A DNA stretch of 64,000 bases, from assembly GCA_023374025.1 (NCBI GenBank), contig SIJG01000081.1:59507-123506 (forward strand), read 5' to 3'. The DNA comes from Heterodera schachtii (taxonomy: Eukaryota > Nematoda > Chromadorea > Rhabditida > Heteroderidae). Under the pieces are notes generated by a model. That model worked only from the letters and a program-made list of their open reading frames with translations. It ran no database searches and was not told the DNA's origin. The translations under genes were made by a program, and so were the position numbers. The stretch's first letter is position 1. Each line of letters starts with the position of its first letter. Of this stretch, positions 1-11,349 are shown one piece after another.

Positions 1-2154
1 ATTTGATGAAATAAATTAAAAATAAATGGAAAACTTTTTTATTTTAGTTTTTTGTAATTTAATTTAAACTTGCAAATCACAAAAGTAAAATTTATAAAAG
101 TTAAAACAGCAGAAAAAAAAACAGTGCATATTGCTGAATAATTATATGAATATTTAACATAAATTTGAAACTATAAAAATGCTCCAAAATATTCAATTTA
201 ATTTGATTAAATATCATAATTTAAATATAAAAAATACTTTAAGTAAAAATTTATTCATTAAATATGTTTAAAAATTATTTTATAATTTAAAATTTTGTTT
301 TGAGTGAATTTAAGCTGAAACCTATTTTACAAAAAATATAAAAGGACAAAAAAAAGAATATTAGAATTGACAATGAATTATTCATTACACGAAATTTCCC
401 ACAAGATTAAAAATATTTTATGGAAAATGAATTTCATACGCATAATTTAAATAACTAATTTAATAGCAAATTATTCTCTTACTCTCTTCACCAACTCATT
501 AATATTATTAAAAAGAGCGTAGTAAATCAAACATATTGAGAATGTGTTTTAAATAAACAGAAATATTTAAAATTATTAAATTATTAAGACTTTGTTGCAT
601 TTAATTTCATTTATTTGTTCAGCCAAAATCAACGGCAAAAAACCTAAAAAGTTAAAACAAATAATTAGCAAAAGAAATTTGGTTTCCGGTCTTGGACTAA
701 AAGCCAGACTACTTGATGTTCCGGGTGCAAAAATACCACACAGTCAAAGTTACCGAAGTGAATGAAATAGAATAAAAGCAAACATTAATAAAGCATATTC
801 AGAAGCTAAAACAAAAATTTAAATGAATTAAACTATAATATATAAGAAAAGCAATGTTTTTAAAAGAGCAAAAAAATTTATTTATTAAATAATAGTTATT
901 TTTAAAAATAAAATACTAAAAAAATGCAATGACATAAAAAAGCATTAAGATTTTTTTAATTAATCTGCTAAAATTTTTTTGATGTTTCTTCAGAGGATAG
1001 TGCCAAATTAATCGAAATTAGACAGTTTAATTATTCGTTTTTACTTTTTAAACTTTATTACATGTCCTCGACGAAAAAGCATGAAAGCTTTTACGAGTGA
1101 TTTTTTTTTTGACTATTGAAGTGATAATTTTATTTATTTTAAAAAAAATAGAATTAGAAAGTCTATAATAATTTTATAAATTTTAATATTTTAATGTTTC
1201 AATTTTTGTTAATTTTTCTTTGCTTATTTTATTTAATAAAAAAGAAATTTATTCTTTAAACTTGGTATGAATTTCATCTTTTATTTTATAATTAAAGATA
1301 TTAAATTTAAGAAATAAATTAAGTTAATTTTTATAAAAACAAAAAAAAAATATTTTTTCGCATTAAAGAAAAAACAAATCTTTAAACACGAGTCTCGGAT
1401 TGAAATACCTTTCTCTGCAGCCGCTTTTTCAGCAATTATTTCATAAGTAAATAAAAAAATTGATTTTCTTTTTCATTTAAATGATTACTTTTGTGGCTTT
1501 TTTTGAATTCATTTTTTAAAAATTAAATTAATAAATTTTTATTGTTCATATTTAAACGTTTAGTTTTTTTCAAATCTGATCTTAATTTAATTTTTATTAA
1601 ATTTAAATTTACGCACTTTTATTTATGTATTTATGAAATCTTTTTCTTTTCAAATAGTAAGCATTTTTATTATAAAAAATATATATTGAAATTTAAATTT
1701 AAATTTGTCAATTTCTCTATAATCCAATTTTACCTTTTATATAATTATTTTTTGTTTGGGAATGAAAAAATTAAGTATTATAATATAAATATAATAATAA
1801 TTTAATTCTCGTGAATTAATAAATCATTTCATTTTTGGTTGTTATATTTTATCCTTATTATTTTTCTCTATATTAAAAAGTTTTATTTAAAAAAATCAGA
1901 TCAATAAAATATTTATAAGAATTTTATAAATTCTCAAGTTTCTGAATGGAGCCCCGAAATATTCAATCCGATGTTTCCTATGCTTTTTTGTATATTTGTA
2001 TTTAATCTTAAATTGTATTTTTATGTTTAAGTTCAGTATAAATTTTACTGAACTTAAATTTTTATTTTTGAAAATATGTATATTTTTGCATTGATTTTGC
2101 TTATTTACGGTTAAAATTCAAAAAAATTATGTTCAAATTTTATTCAGGTGTTGT

Positions 2155-2250
2155 GAAATTTATGGTTAAAAATTGTAAATATTTTGACCAAATCTTTTAC
2201 TTAATTTTCTTCTGCCCCTTCAAATTCACTAAATGAGGATAACTCTCATA
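2155..2250 (+). repeat. Diverged repeat, partner at 44345-44420
   Basis: The phrase gaccaaatctttnactnaatt followed by ctgccctttcaaattnac is shared with 44378-44412. The similarity fades on both sides, so this is an old copy. Confidence 0.55.
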
Positions 2251-2391
2251 ATTTGACTTAAAAGTATTTTAAAGATTACATTTATTTTAATATAAATTTA
2301 TTTTTCAATATCATTTCATTATTTATTATTATTTTTGGTTCATTAATTTTTGTTTATAAAATGCATATTAATTAATTTTACCTTTATTATT

Positions 2392-2450
2392 TTCTTTTTT
2401 CCCGATTCATAGGAGGTGACGGGATTTCTTTTTTTAAATATCTAAATTTT
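2392..2450 (+). repeat. Diverged repeat, inverted partner at 43812-43870
   Basis: A T-rich tract, then a tag, then a GC-richer gaggtgacgggatttc followed by T-rich DNA. The reverse complement of 43812-43870 has the same order with gagaaggtggcgggatttc. This is one of the clearest links showing that the A-rich block at 43.2-44.4 kb is an inverted copy of the T-rich repeat material. Confidence 0.6.
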
Positions 2451-3705
2451 TTATTTTATTTTTTTATTTCCCTTTTATTTATTGTAATTTTTTCGATTTT
2501 TTAGTTTTATTTTATTTATATTCTTAAATAATGATTGAAATTTTATCTTGAACAATATTTTTTTTCAAGTTTTGGTTTTAAAAAGAATTCAATTAAAACC
2601 AAAATTCTTTAATTTATTTTTCGTTTTTTTTCTTCTTAATTATAAACTTTTGTTGATAATACAATTCAAACTGTGGTGATGAAAAGATTTTTAGCACTAA
2701 ATGCTTCGAGCGATAGAAAACACCAAAAATTATTAATTTTGCTTTAAAAAAAAATTTTTTCGGCTTTTTGTGTTACTTTTTCTTTTCTTCGGAATATAAT
2801 TTTATAAGAATATTTTCGCTAATATATTTTTTCATTTTTTTGCAATTTCAATTTTATGTTTAAATTAAATATTAGATATTTTTCTTAGTTTTATAGAAAT
2901 TTTCAATATTAAAATTTATTATTTATTTTTAATTATATTTCTTAAATAATTTTTTTAGTAATTTTTCTTTTATTTAACCATGACTTTTGACGATCGGCTT
3001 CGACATCGTTCATCGTTTGACGACGATGATAGACTAGCTTTAAGTTAAATGTACATAAATTAATTAATATTTATTATTTCTATAATTTTTATATATATGT
3101 ATTAATCGTTTTTATCTATATTAATTATTATTCTTAGTAATTATTTTCTAGTTTTTAGTATTATTAATCATATGGAAAGTTTGGAAGCTGAATGTTTGTT
3201 TTCGTTTATTCAAATTAATATGATGGAATAATTTAACATTTGAATATGTTTATTTTTGTTTTATTTTTCAAAATGTTAATTTTCTTAAATTACTTTTTTT
3301 AATTAAATTTACTGTTTAGTTTTTTTGTTTTTTGTTTGCTACTCATTAATATTTATTTCATTATAATTAAGCTTTTTATGATAAATGGTTAATTTAGATA
3401 AATAATATTTTAATTGCTTTATGCGGTAATTCTCAAATTAATTTGGTTTATTTCAAAATATATATATTTTTTGTTATAAAAATTTATTTTATTTTTAAGT
3501 GTTGGTGTTACTATTTCTTTCTGTTTGGAATAGTATAATTAATATTTGTCTTGTCTTTGACATAAATCCAACATTTAATTCGTAAATTAAAAAGTGCTCT
3601 ATTTTTTTTATTTTAATAATTATTTTTTTTATTAGTTTTGTTACTCTTCTTTCTCGAATTTATTTTTTCACAAAAATCTGCCCTCTGTCTATTCCGACCA
3701 ATTTC

Positions 3706-4030
3706 TTTTCAACTGTTTTGCATCTTATAAATTTTATAAATATTCATCATTAAATTTTTTTAATACAATTAACTTTTTAATAATTTAAAGTTTTAATAAA
3801 TTTTTTAAAAATTCACAAATTTTCAACATGAAACTTTAAAAAAAAATTTTTCTTTACTTTTTTTTATTGCTTTTAATGTTTTTCTTAATTTAGATTATAT
3901 TTTCTTCTTGCTATATAAATTGAAAGTATTCCACTTAATTAAAATTTTAATATGCATATTTTACTATAATATAATTTTTTAATTCTTTAAATTTATTGTT
4001 ACATTTTATTAATAAATAACATTTTTTATT
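3706..4030 (+). repeat. Segmental repeat copy 1, partner at 48007-48440
   Basis: Begins with tcaactgttttgcatctt and runs through a long shared AT-rich tract including cttgctatataaa and aatatgcat. The second copy is about 90% similar by eye but carries roughly 140 extra bases near 48060-48190 (including gaccatctccattat) that are missing here. Confidence 0.75.
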
Positions 4031-4204
4031 TTAATTCATTTCCATTACAACTATTTTTTATATATAATATACATTATAACATTTCAATAATCATTTGAAT
4101 AATTTAAAAATTTTTTATTAAATAACAAAAATTGATTTCCTTTCTAAAATTCAATTTTTAAGAAAATTATTCATAAAATTCGCCTAAAAAGAATTTAAAT
4201 TTTT

Positions 4205-4450
4205 ATTTTTTTTATATCATTCGGTAGCCCTACGTGTTTTCTATGAGTCTACAAAATTTCAAAAAAATTTTAAATTTAAAAAATTTATTAGCCAAGAAAC
4301 TCAAAAACGAATTTTTTAACATTTTTGGTCATACTTTCGTGAAACATAACGTAACTTTTTGAACTTTTGATTTAATGATATAAAAAATTTAAAATATATT
4401 TATTTTTGAGCATTTTTTATGAAAAAAGTTTACATTTGATGGTATTTTGG
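4205..4450 (-). repeat. Remnant of the 10.5-12.25 kb palindromic element family
   Basis: Contains the family phrases seen in the arms of the 10505-12254 element: a 'tcattcggtagccctacgtgttttctatgagtct' type segment at 4218-4252, 'tggtcatactttcg' at 4326-4339, and the end signature catttgatgg at 4433-4442. A related partial copy lies at 50146-50235. No flanking duplication could be recognised. Confidence 0.5.
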
Positions 4451-4711
4451 CTAAAATCATTTTTTAATTGGTTATTATTAATAATTGACTACAATATGTG
4501 ATTGTCTAAAATAAATAATATAATTATTTATTTCATTATTGTTTTCATCTTGTTAAAAGTATTTTTTATTTATTTAAATTAAAGATATTTATTTATTTTT
4601 TTGATTATTTGGCTTAACATTTTGTTTATAATAAATTTTTTGAATAGATAAATTCAATTTTTTCATTATTTAATTTATTATGCATTTTTCAACAAATATT
4701 TCAAGTAATTT

Positions 4712-5060
4712 TCGTTCCCCAAAATTTTTTAGAAGTTTAAATTTTTTGTTGAAACATTTTATTTACCATTGCAGTTTTTAAATTATGTCATGTCAAATAA
4801 ATAAATAATGATTTAACAATTTATTATTACAATTTCACAATTAAACCTTTGCTAAAATATCATTTTCCTGATGGAATTATTTCCTTTTATTCGAATTCTC
4901 ATTTTACATTTAAATTATTGGATTTGTATCGTTTAGTATCTAAAATATTCATTTCCTCCGTTCATTTATATATTTCTCGTTGTGAAAACGAATTTCTTGG
5001 TTCGTGAATTCGAAGAATTCAGTTTTTTAAGCATTGTAAAATGCATTCTATGTAAATTTG
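4712..5060 (+). repeat. Segmental repeat copy 1, partner at 45911-46200
   Basis: Shares cgttccccaaaattttttag, then tggaattattt, ttattcgaattctcatttt and tgcattctatgtaaa with 45911-46200. This copy has about 100 bases (near 4764-4865) that the partner lacks. The two segment pairs 3.7/48.0 kb and 4.7/45.9 kb occur in opposite order, so they did not arise as one simple duplication. Confidence 0.75.
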
Positions 5061-5521
5061 TTTTTATTTAACTATAACAATTTAAATGTTTTTAATAAAT
5101 TGGTCTTAAAGTTATTTTTGTTATTATCTATTTAATATGTGTATTCTTTTTATTAATTATGTATTTTGCATTATTTCTATTTTAATTTTTTGTTTAATTT
5201 TTCTTCAATTATTTTGATTGCAATTTTGTCTCAACAATAACTTGAATTTTTATCTTTCATCCGTTTTTTTCAAAATAACATTTTATTTAATTTAAAAATA
5301 TTGAAAAAATTATATTTTATATTTATAATTAAATTTATAAACTTAAGTAGTTTTTTAGTTTAATTGAGGAAAAATCATTTCAGTTACAAAGTTTAAAAAC
5401 ATAATTTAATTTTTTCATTTTATTTGTTATTTTAAATTGTGGTTAATAATTTTGAAAAAACATAGATAAATTAGTAAAATATTTATTAATAAATGAAAAC
5501 AACAATAAATAATCATGAAAT

Positions 5522-5810
5522 GATGAATAAAACTCAATCGTTTAATTTGAAAAAATATTCATATTTAAAAAATTGACGAAATTATTCAATAGAAAATAAT
5601 TTGTAAAGGCACAATATTAATAAAATTTTAATACATTTTCATAAACACATAAGATACCTTTATTTATTTTGTATGCTATTAATTAGGTTTAATTGTTATT
5701 AATTATTTCATTTTTCATTTTGTTTTTCCTATTTTTTATATATTAATATATCATCAGCCTTTTTAGATTTATTAGTCAAATATATTATCATTTAAGTCGA
5801 AGTGATGTTA
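5522..5810 (+). repeat. Repeat family alpha, diverged copy
   Basis: Opens with gaataaaactcaatcgttta and continues through attgacgaaattattca and gtttaattgttattaat. This is the same order as in the copies at 8478, 58095 and 61125. The conserved tcctcacttg end of the family has decayed here. Confidence 0.6.
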
Positions 5811-6204
5811 AACTAAATTTTTATTTATGAAATTTTATTTGTGTACTGTTGAAAATATTCATTCAGCCAAAATAGCATTTACTTAGCATAATTTAATGTT
5901 TAAATATTACAATTCTTAATTTATCTTATTATAAATAATATTTTTCACTAATTATTCTTTATTTGCTAGCAATTTGATTGAACAAAAAATTATCCATTTT
6001 ATGTCAATTAACAAAATGGAGCTTATAAGTTATTTTTGACTATTTATAATTTTTTAAACTTTTTAATTGAAATTTTTGGTTTTTTTTTTTGAATATTTTT
6101 TATATTTAGGAAAAAATTAAAAATATTATAAATATAATAACAACATATAGGCAAAAATTCCATGAAGTAAAAAAAATTGTGATTATTGAGCATAAATTTG
6201 GTAA

Positions 6205-6262
6205 TTGGGCGGTTTAAAAAACCTGTGGTGATTAAATTTCTTTCTCCGCAAATCTAGATTTT
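6205..6262 (+). repeat. Island family epsilon (cctgtggtga ... ctttctc-gca)
   Basis: Shares aaacctgtggtga, then taaat, then ctttctcygcaaa with 55225-55270. The second half is also present at 1404-1421. In the 55-kb copy the motif reads like a 5' splice site (gtg followed by gtgagt). The function is unknown. Confidence 0.5.
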
Positions 6263-6423
6263 TGACCGGAAAATCGGTCAGTGGAAAATGCGTCAGTGAT
6301 ATAAATATTTTAAAATAAATTTCGATGACATTAGTATTGTAATATACAAGTAAACTTCTATAAGAATACCGTTCTCAATTTCGAACCTGGATCCGAACTC
6401 GAACAAAAAATCTAAATATTCTT

Positions 6424-6514
6424 ATTTAATAATAATTAATTTTTTTGTACAAAATTTCAAATTTTTTAAATTTAATTATCTTAAACGCTAAATTTTTCTC
6501 CGCTTTTTTTAAAT
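6424..6514 (+). repeat. Near-identical 90-bp repeat, partner at 8242-8330
   Basis: Both copies run from atttaataataattaat to cgctaaatttttctccgctt with only a few differences. They flank the two transposons at 6.75-7.26 and 7.49-8.11 kb as direct repeats about 1.8 kb apart, so an intervening tandem duplication is possible. Confidence 0.8.
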
Positions 6515-6746
6515 AACTTTTTTCAGAAGCAATTAGATTAAATTTTCTTTTTAGAATTTCAAGTGAGTTATTTATTCTATTTATCTTTAAAATTAAACAA
6601 AAAGTTTCATTTAGTTTTAAAAAAGTTGTAGCAAAAAATCCCGAGTTAAGGTTTTTGGAATTTAATAACCATAAGATTTTTTATACTATTTAAAAAAATT
6701 TAGACCGGGACTGGCAAGTTATAATTTTAAGAATTATTTCAACAAC

Positions 6747-7262
6747 CCGACTTTTGGAGATTCCGACATTTGGGGGTTGAACGTCTTTTGGGGATCCGAC
6801 ACTTAGGGAACCCGACATTTGGGGATTTTAATAAAACAAAAAAATATATTAAAAAATTTAATTATATATCCAAAATTAGACAAATTTACATTGTTTTCGG
6901 CAAAGTTAATTCAATTGCAAGAAAAGACAAAATAATATTTTTTAAATTAACCCTTTTCCGGACTCACAGGCAACGAATTAGCATAATTTTAAGCCCATAT
7001 TAACCAAACACAATAGACAAATCAGATATATTTTTATGTACGTGCATCCTTTTAAACGCCTTTCCCAAGGGCCAATGGGAACTGACATTCTTCATTTTTT
7101 GTGATTCACTTGCAAAGCAAATCTCGGTCCGGAAACAGAGTTAATTAAAAAAAATATTATTTTGTCTTTTCTTGCAATTGAATTAACTTTGCCGAAAACA
7201 ACGTAAATTTGTCTAATTTTGGACATATAATTAATTTTTTTCTTTTATTAAAATCCCAAATT
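6747..7262. mobile_element. Fold-back element with cgacatttggg repeats
   Basis: Inverted arms of about 140 bp pair 6818-6965 with 7129-7262. Both carry the reverse complements of ttttcggcaaagttaattca, caagaaaagacaaaataata and ccaaaattagacaaattta. Outside the left arm, 6747-6826 holds about five degenerate 15-17-bp units of the type ccgacatttgggga. The matching repeats on the right are missing beyond aaatccc at about 7259, so the right end appears lost and no target duplication was found. The short open frame at 6770-7003 runs through these repeats and is not a gene. Confidence 0.65.
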
Positions 7263-7488
7263 TAATAATCTTAGGAAAAAACAAAGAGTTTTTTTTCATC
7301 ATAACTTACATTAATCAAATTGAATCAATATATTAAAAGAATTTAAACATATTTTAAAATGTTCATTTGTTTTTTACTATTTTTAAATATAAAAATTCAT
7401 TAATTTAGAACATTTCTTTATAAGTCAATTAATATTTCATATATATTTAATTTTTGTTATTGTTATTTTACATGATTGTCATAATTAG

Positions 7489-8111
7489 CAGGGCTGCAAA
7501 AAATATGCAAAAGCATATTTTTTTCCTGGCTTCTCCATGCTCTAAATAGTAGGAAAAACACTTTCTTTTTTGTGTTTGCGAATAAAAATCGGGACTTTTA
7601 TTTGCATATTTTTGCATATTTTGGGCCTTTATGCATATTTTGCATATTTTGGGTTTTTCTGCATTTTATGCATATTTTGCCATTTTCTGGAAAATTTGTT
7701 AACAAAAATCCAATAAAAACGGAAAATACACCCCTAAGAATCGGCCCTAAAAATTCAGAAAAATACACCCCTAAGAATCGACCGAAAATTTTTAAAAAAC
7801 ACACCACTAAGAATTGGAAAGTTTTCTCAAAAATTCTTCCCCCAAATTTTTTTTTTCATGACAAAATTTTTGATTTAAAAATGTCAATATTTGCTAAGAG
7901 AATTTTATAAAAGAACTGTAGCTCATTGTCAAGTGTACTAATGAAAAAAAACTTTTTAAAATTAATTTGCAACCCTAATTTCCAAGTTTTTTGTGCATAT
8001 TTGGTGCATATTTTGCGATTTTTGTGCATATTTAATGCATATTTCACGACTTTATTTGCATATTTATGCGTATATTTTGGCCACTTTTTGTGCATATTTT
8101 TTGCAGCCCTG
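7489..8111. mobile_element. Non-autonomous hAT-type element, gcatattttg arms (element A)
   Basis: A 623-bp element bounded by the inverted repeat cagggctgcaaaaaatatgc (imperfect at its inner end) and flanked by perfect 8-bp duplications ataattag at 7481-7488 and 8112-8119. An 8-bp duplication with CAGGG-type ends is the established hallmark of the hAT superfamily. The arms are degenerate repeats of gcatattttg in opposite orientations, and the middle is AT-rich with repeated accccctaagaatcg-like phrases. No transposase is present. The open frames at 7572-7910, 7856-8095 and 7926-8153 are translations of the repeats. Confidence 0.9.
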
Positions 8112-8241
8112 ATAATTAGTTATTTTATAATGAATATTTTTGAATTTGTTTAATTACATAATTTCAAATATTTCTAAATTTTATTATAATATTTCTCTTT
8201 TTTCTTTTTTTATGAGTTATTTTCTTACAATTTTCCATTCC

Positions 8242-8330
8242 ATTTAATAATAATTAATTTTTTTGTACAAAATTTTAAATTTTTTAAATTTAATTATTTT
8301 AACGCTAAATTTTTCTCCGCTTTTTTAAAT
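8242..8330 (+). repeat. Near-identical 90-bp repeat, partner at 6424-6514
   Basis: Direct repeat of 6424-6514. A GC-richer segment with a short GAA run (8350-8402) follows directly and is not shared with the other copy. Confidence 0.8.
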
Positions 8331-8477
8331 TTAAATTTTGGCTAAATAATCCTTGACCACCCACCCTCAAAGAGGACGAAGAAGAAGAAGAAGATTGAGA
8401 TGACTTTTTATTTTTTTTTTTATTATTTTTTTTTATTTATCATTAATTTTAAAATTTTATATTTTACAGAGATAAAA

Positions 8478-8731
8478 AGAATAAAACTCAATCGTTTAAT
8501 TTAAAAATTTATTTGAATATTTAATAAATTGGATAAATTTTTCACAATAGCAATAAATATGAATTAAAATATATTTTTCATAAACAAATGAGTTAATACA
8601 TTTATTTATTTATTTATATAAACTATTAATTAAATACTTTCTTTGTCTCTCCTATTTTTTTATATGTTAAATATATGATAAAACTTTTTATATTATTAAA
8701 CAAATTTATTAGCATTTCCTCACTTGATGAC
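8478..8731 (+). repeat. Repeat family alpha, copy split by element B
   Basis: Starts with aataaaactcaatcgttta and ends at the family signature tttcctcacttgatgac. The unit resumes after the transposon at 9609 and reads on through gactgacccgtttagtg to attcttttcataaaatg (about 9660). This matches the ending tccttttaagaaaatg of the copies at 58.4 and 61.4 kb. Confidence 0.7.
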
Positions 8732-9050
8732 TAGTGCTGCTCGAGACCGAAAATTTCCCGAGACTCGAGACCGAGACCGAGACTTGACCCCGAGACTCGA
8801 GACCGATTCCGAGACTCAAAAAACCCGAGACCCAAAAACCCGAGACTCGAGACTTTTTTCAAAAAATTTTTTTATTCGCTTAAAAACCGTTTAAAAATTA
8901 TTTTGAGTCTTTTCTTAGCCAATTTTTGGTTTTTTTAAATTTGATTCAATCAGGTACCATTTTTTATCAATCCAAAACGCACAAAACAAAAAATCGTTAG
9001 TTTTTTTCGCGATTTTTGAGTCAATTTAAAGAAATAAAGGGTTTAGAGAT

Positions 9051-9076
9051 CCGGCGGTGCCGATAGGCGCCGCCGG
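9051..9076. repeat. GC-rich hairpin core, copy 1
   Basis: An 11-bp stem (ccggcggtgcc pairing with ggcgccgccgg, one G-T pair) closes a gata loop. Copies lie in elements with unrelated ends: 9185-9210, 11324-11349, 12979-13006, 20110-20132 and 30875-30900. Confidence 0.85.
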
Positions 9077-9184
9077 GGAAATTTTTTTAATTTGAGTGCA
9101 ATTTTTAACAGATTTTATTCAAATAATATCCCAATTTTGTGACTTTGAGCAACTTTTTTAAAAGAAAAATAGGAGTTTTGGGTG

Positions 9185-9210
9185 CCGGCGGTGCCGCTAG
9201 GCGCCGCCGG
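9185..9210. repeat. GC-rich hairpin core, copy 2
   Basis: Same stem as copy 1 with a gcta loop, 109 bp downstream within the same element. The AT-rich flanks also resemble each other. Confidence 0.85.
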
Positions 9211-9336
9211 AGAAAATTTTGAAATTTTTATGAGCTTTGTGAATAGATTTAGTCCAAAAAGACAATATTTTACGATTTTAATTGTTAAAGTGTGATTGGA
9301 TTCCCATCGAAAAAAAACATTAATTTTGTAAATACT

Positions 9337-9406
9337 TAGAGGGGAACTGATCCTACGACGAAAAATACTGAACAGAAACAAGAACACAGCACACTGGACC
9401 ACGCAT
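9337..9406 (-). other. tRNA-like Pol III promoter-like segment in element B
   Basis: On the minus strand, an A-box-like tggtccagtgtg lies about 40 bp upstream of a B-box-like ggatcagttcc. The spacing fits a tRNA. The B box departs from the ggttcgantcc consensus, and I could not build a full cloverleaf. It is probably a decayed tRNA-derived module, as in elements C and D. Confidence 0.45.
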
Positions 9407-9649
9407 ATGTCAACAAAATTGAACAAAAAATGACCTAAAATTTATAAAAATAAAAGTTTACCAAAAGTCAATCATTAGGGGTATAAAAAAAATCTCGGTC
9501 TCGGTCTCGAGTCTCGAAAACCGAGACCGAGACTCGAGACCGAGACCAAAAAAAACCCGAGACTTTTCTCGAATCGAGACTCGAGACCGAGCGTCTCGAG
9601 CAGCACTATTGATGACTGACCCGTTTAGTGTCGAGACTTCCACAGGCGC

Positions 9650-9860
9650 ATTCTTTTCATAAAATGTTATTTATTGATTAAATTTAATAAAGAAATGAGT
9701 TAATACATTTATTAATATTTATTATGTTATTAATTAAGTTTAATTTTATGTTTAAATTTTTATTTCCGGTTTTTCTCTCCTTTTTTTATATATTAAATAT
9801 ATGGATGAACCTTTTAATTTATTAACCATTTATATTAGCTATTCCTCACTTGGTGAACAA
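9650..9860 (+). repeat. Repeat family alpha, partial copy
   Basis: Contains gagttaatacatttatta, gttattaattaagtttaatt, tatattaaatatatgg and the signature tagctattcctcacttggtg. This lies directly downstream of the copy split by element B, so the alpha units are tandem here. Confidence 0.65.
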
Positions 9861-9959
9861 TGTTATTATTGCTTAATTTTATTTTTCTTCTTTTTACTTT
9901 CTTTATTTCTAAATGGTTAGCAACAATTTATTTTAAGATATTTTTAATTAATAATCAAT

Positions 9960-10014
9960 TATTTAATTTTGAATATTTAAAGTTTTCGTTCCTCTAGTGT
10001 AAATTAATATTTAA
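9960..10014 (+). repeat. 55-bp repeat, partner at 13950-14007
   Basis: The two copies differ at only a few positions over atttaattttgaatatttaa and tttttcgttcct ... gtgtaaattaatat. In both cases the repeat lies a few hundred bases downstream of a tagctattcctcacttg signature, so the longer units correspond. Confidence 0.75.
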
Positions 10015-10269
10015 ATATATTTATTTTAAAAAAATATTTTTAGTTACAAAAATGACATAGTCTTGAGCTTGCATTTTCTTTGAAGATTTTTTAATTAAAA
10101 AAATATTATTTTTGCAAATAGCAAATTTCGGGATAGCAATAAAACGATTTATTCATTTTAGAATCATTTTATAAATTTAAAGAATGGAATTTTTATATTT
10201 AATGAAATAATTCATCCTTTCTTCTGCTTTTTATGTATTTTTAGTTATTATCAGTTAATAAAATTTTTA

Positions 10270-10400
10270 TTAATATTATATATATTATGATTTATAATTA
10301 AAGAATTCATTAACTAAATTAAATTTAAAAAATTTTTTAGAAAATTATAAGCATGAGATTGTCAACGCTGTTTTTTAAAATATTTTACAAAATTTTTTGA
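10270..10400 (+). repeat. Diverged repeat, partner at 60605-60770
   Basis: Shares the end of atgatttataattaaagaattc, then aaattaaattwaa, then gagattrtcaacgctgttt with the 60.6-60.8 kb region. Insertions and deletions separate the conserved blocks. Confidence 0.55.
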
Positions 10401-10796
10401 ATTAGGGGATGACTAATTTAAGAAACGCTGTAGACACCCCTTTAAATGTCATATAAATTATTCGTTTGGTGATGAGTCGTATATAAAAACCATCAAAAAA
10501 TGCGTTATAAAAAACCATCAAATGAAAATTTCCAACAAAAAACTGTCCGTAACTTTTGTCTAATCAACAAAATTTAACATTCTTGTATTATTCGATAGCT
10601 CTAACATTTCTCTATTAGCTTATCCTAAATTTCAAAAAATTTAGTCCAAGATTGAGCAAAGTTATGGTCAAAAGTAGTCAAGGAACCAGTTTTTCAGACA
10701 TTTTTGGCCATAACTTTTTTGAATCCTAATGAAATTTTTTGAAATTTTGCAGGCAAATAGAGGAACATACATAGCAGGGGTGTGACTTGTCCCCCA

Positions 10797-11046
10797 AAAG
10801 ACGAGAGCGAGAGTTTGGCGAGAGGCAAGAGTCCCCCAAAAGACGAGAGCAAGAGTTTTGCGAGAGGCGAGAGTCCCCCAAAAGACGAGAGCGAGAGTTC
10901 GGCGAGAGGCGAGAGTCCCCCAAAAGACGAGAGCAAGAGTTTTGCGAGAGGCGAGAGTCCCCCAAAAGACGAGAGCGAGAGTTTGGCGAGAGGCGAGAGT
11001 CCCCAAAAACACGAGAGTTGGCGAGAGGACGAGAGGCGAGAGTTTT
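10797..11046 (+). repeat. Tandem 36-bp repeat inside element C
   Basis: Units alternate between agacgagagcgagagt and agacgagagcaagagt versions, about 36 bp apart (starts near 10797, 10833, 10873, 10917, 10957 and 11003, the last ones degenerate). This explains the open frames in every phase. It is not a CRISPR: the repeats are directly abutting and spacers are absent. Confidence 0.85.
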
Positions 11047-11323
11047 TCAATTTTTTTTCTAGCCTTATTTTTTACTCCAAAATATTTCAAAATCGTGTAT
11101 TAAATTAGGGTTACCGGTCCAGGTATTTGGAAAAATACCGTGTTCGGGTATTGCCGGGTCCAGACCGGGTTTTGAATACATTTTGTTTGAAAAAATTATT
11201 TAACAGTAATTTTTTTTTATGTCATTTTACATTTTTAGAATATTTTGGGAAAGTGAATATTACCCCTTTTTTTGCGGCGCATTTTTTCAAAATTGTTTGG
11301 AAATATGGAGGGGGGGAGGAGCT

Positions 11324-11349
11324 CCGGTGGTGCCGATAGGCGCCGCCGG
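11324..11349. repeat. GC-rich hairpin core, copy 3
   Basis: The stem is ccggtggtgcc with ggcgccgccgg around a gata loop. The preceding 150 bp, including gaatattacccc, ttttttgcggcg and atatggaggg, is clearly related to 30720-30875, which leads into core copy 6. Confidence 0.85.

Larger units (their letters stand above)
1..6420. other. AT-rich gene desert with short GC-richer islands
   Basis: I see no gene here. Roughly the first 1000 bases are A-rich on the + strand and the remainder is T-rich. GC-richer islands lie near 677-775, 990-1030, 1060-1110, 1384-1430, 1925-1985, 2200-2260, 2400-2425, 2665-2730, 2980-3050, 3655-3710, 4225-4260 and 6205-6300. Several have diverged relatives elsewhere in the window (see the separate repeat entries). 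The longest open frame, at 1542-1805, is Phe/Tyr/Lys/Asn-rich as expected from T-rich DNA and is not credible as a gene. A splice-acceptor-like T-rich tract ending in cag precedes 994. Confidence 0.7.
8732..9608. mobile_element. Non-autonomous hAT-type element, cgagactcgagacc arms (element B)
   Basis: An 877-bp element with the inverted repeat tagtgctgctcgagac and perfect 8-bp duplications ttgatgac at 8724-8731 and 9609-9616, which marks hAT. Both arms are made of degenerate cgagactcgagaccgag repeats. The interior holds two copies of the GC-rich hairpin core (9051-9076 and 9185-9210) and a tRNA-like sequence on the minus strand (9337-9406). There is no transposase. The short open frames at 9115-9426 and 9458-9643 are incidental. 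A right-end fragment of the same family lies at 42840-43020. Confidence 0.92.

Noticed and set aside
1542..1805. 87-codon open frame
   Set aside because: Dominated by Phe, Tyr, Ile, Lys and Asn from T-rich DNA. It has no domain, no upstream signal and no relation to the repeats that would suggest selection.
2400..2425. aggaggtga as a bacterial ribosome binding site
   Set aside because: No open frame follows at the right distance, and the whole window lacks prokaryotic gene organisation. The segment belongs to a diverged repeat.
10797..11046. Regular 36-bp spacing suggesting a CRISPR array
   Set aside because: The units are contiguous degenerate repeats without unique spacers, lie inside a hAT element with a proven 8-bp duplication, and the genome is eukaryotic in character.
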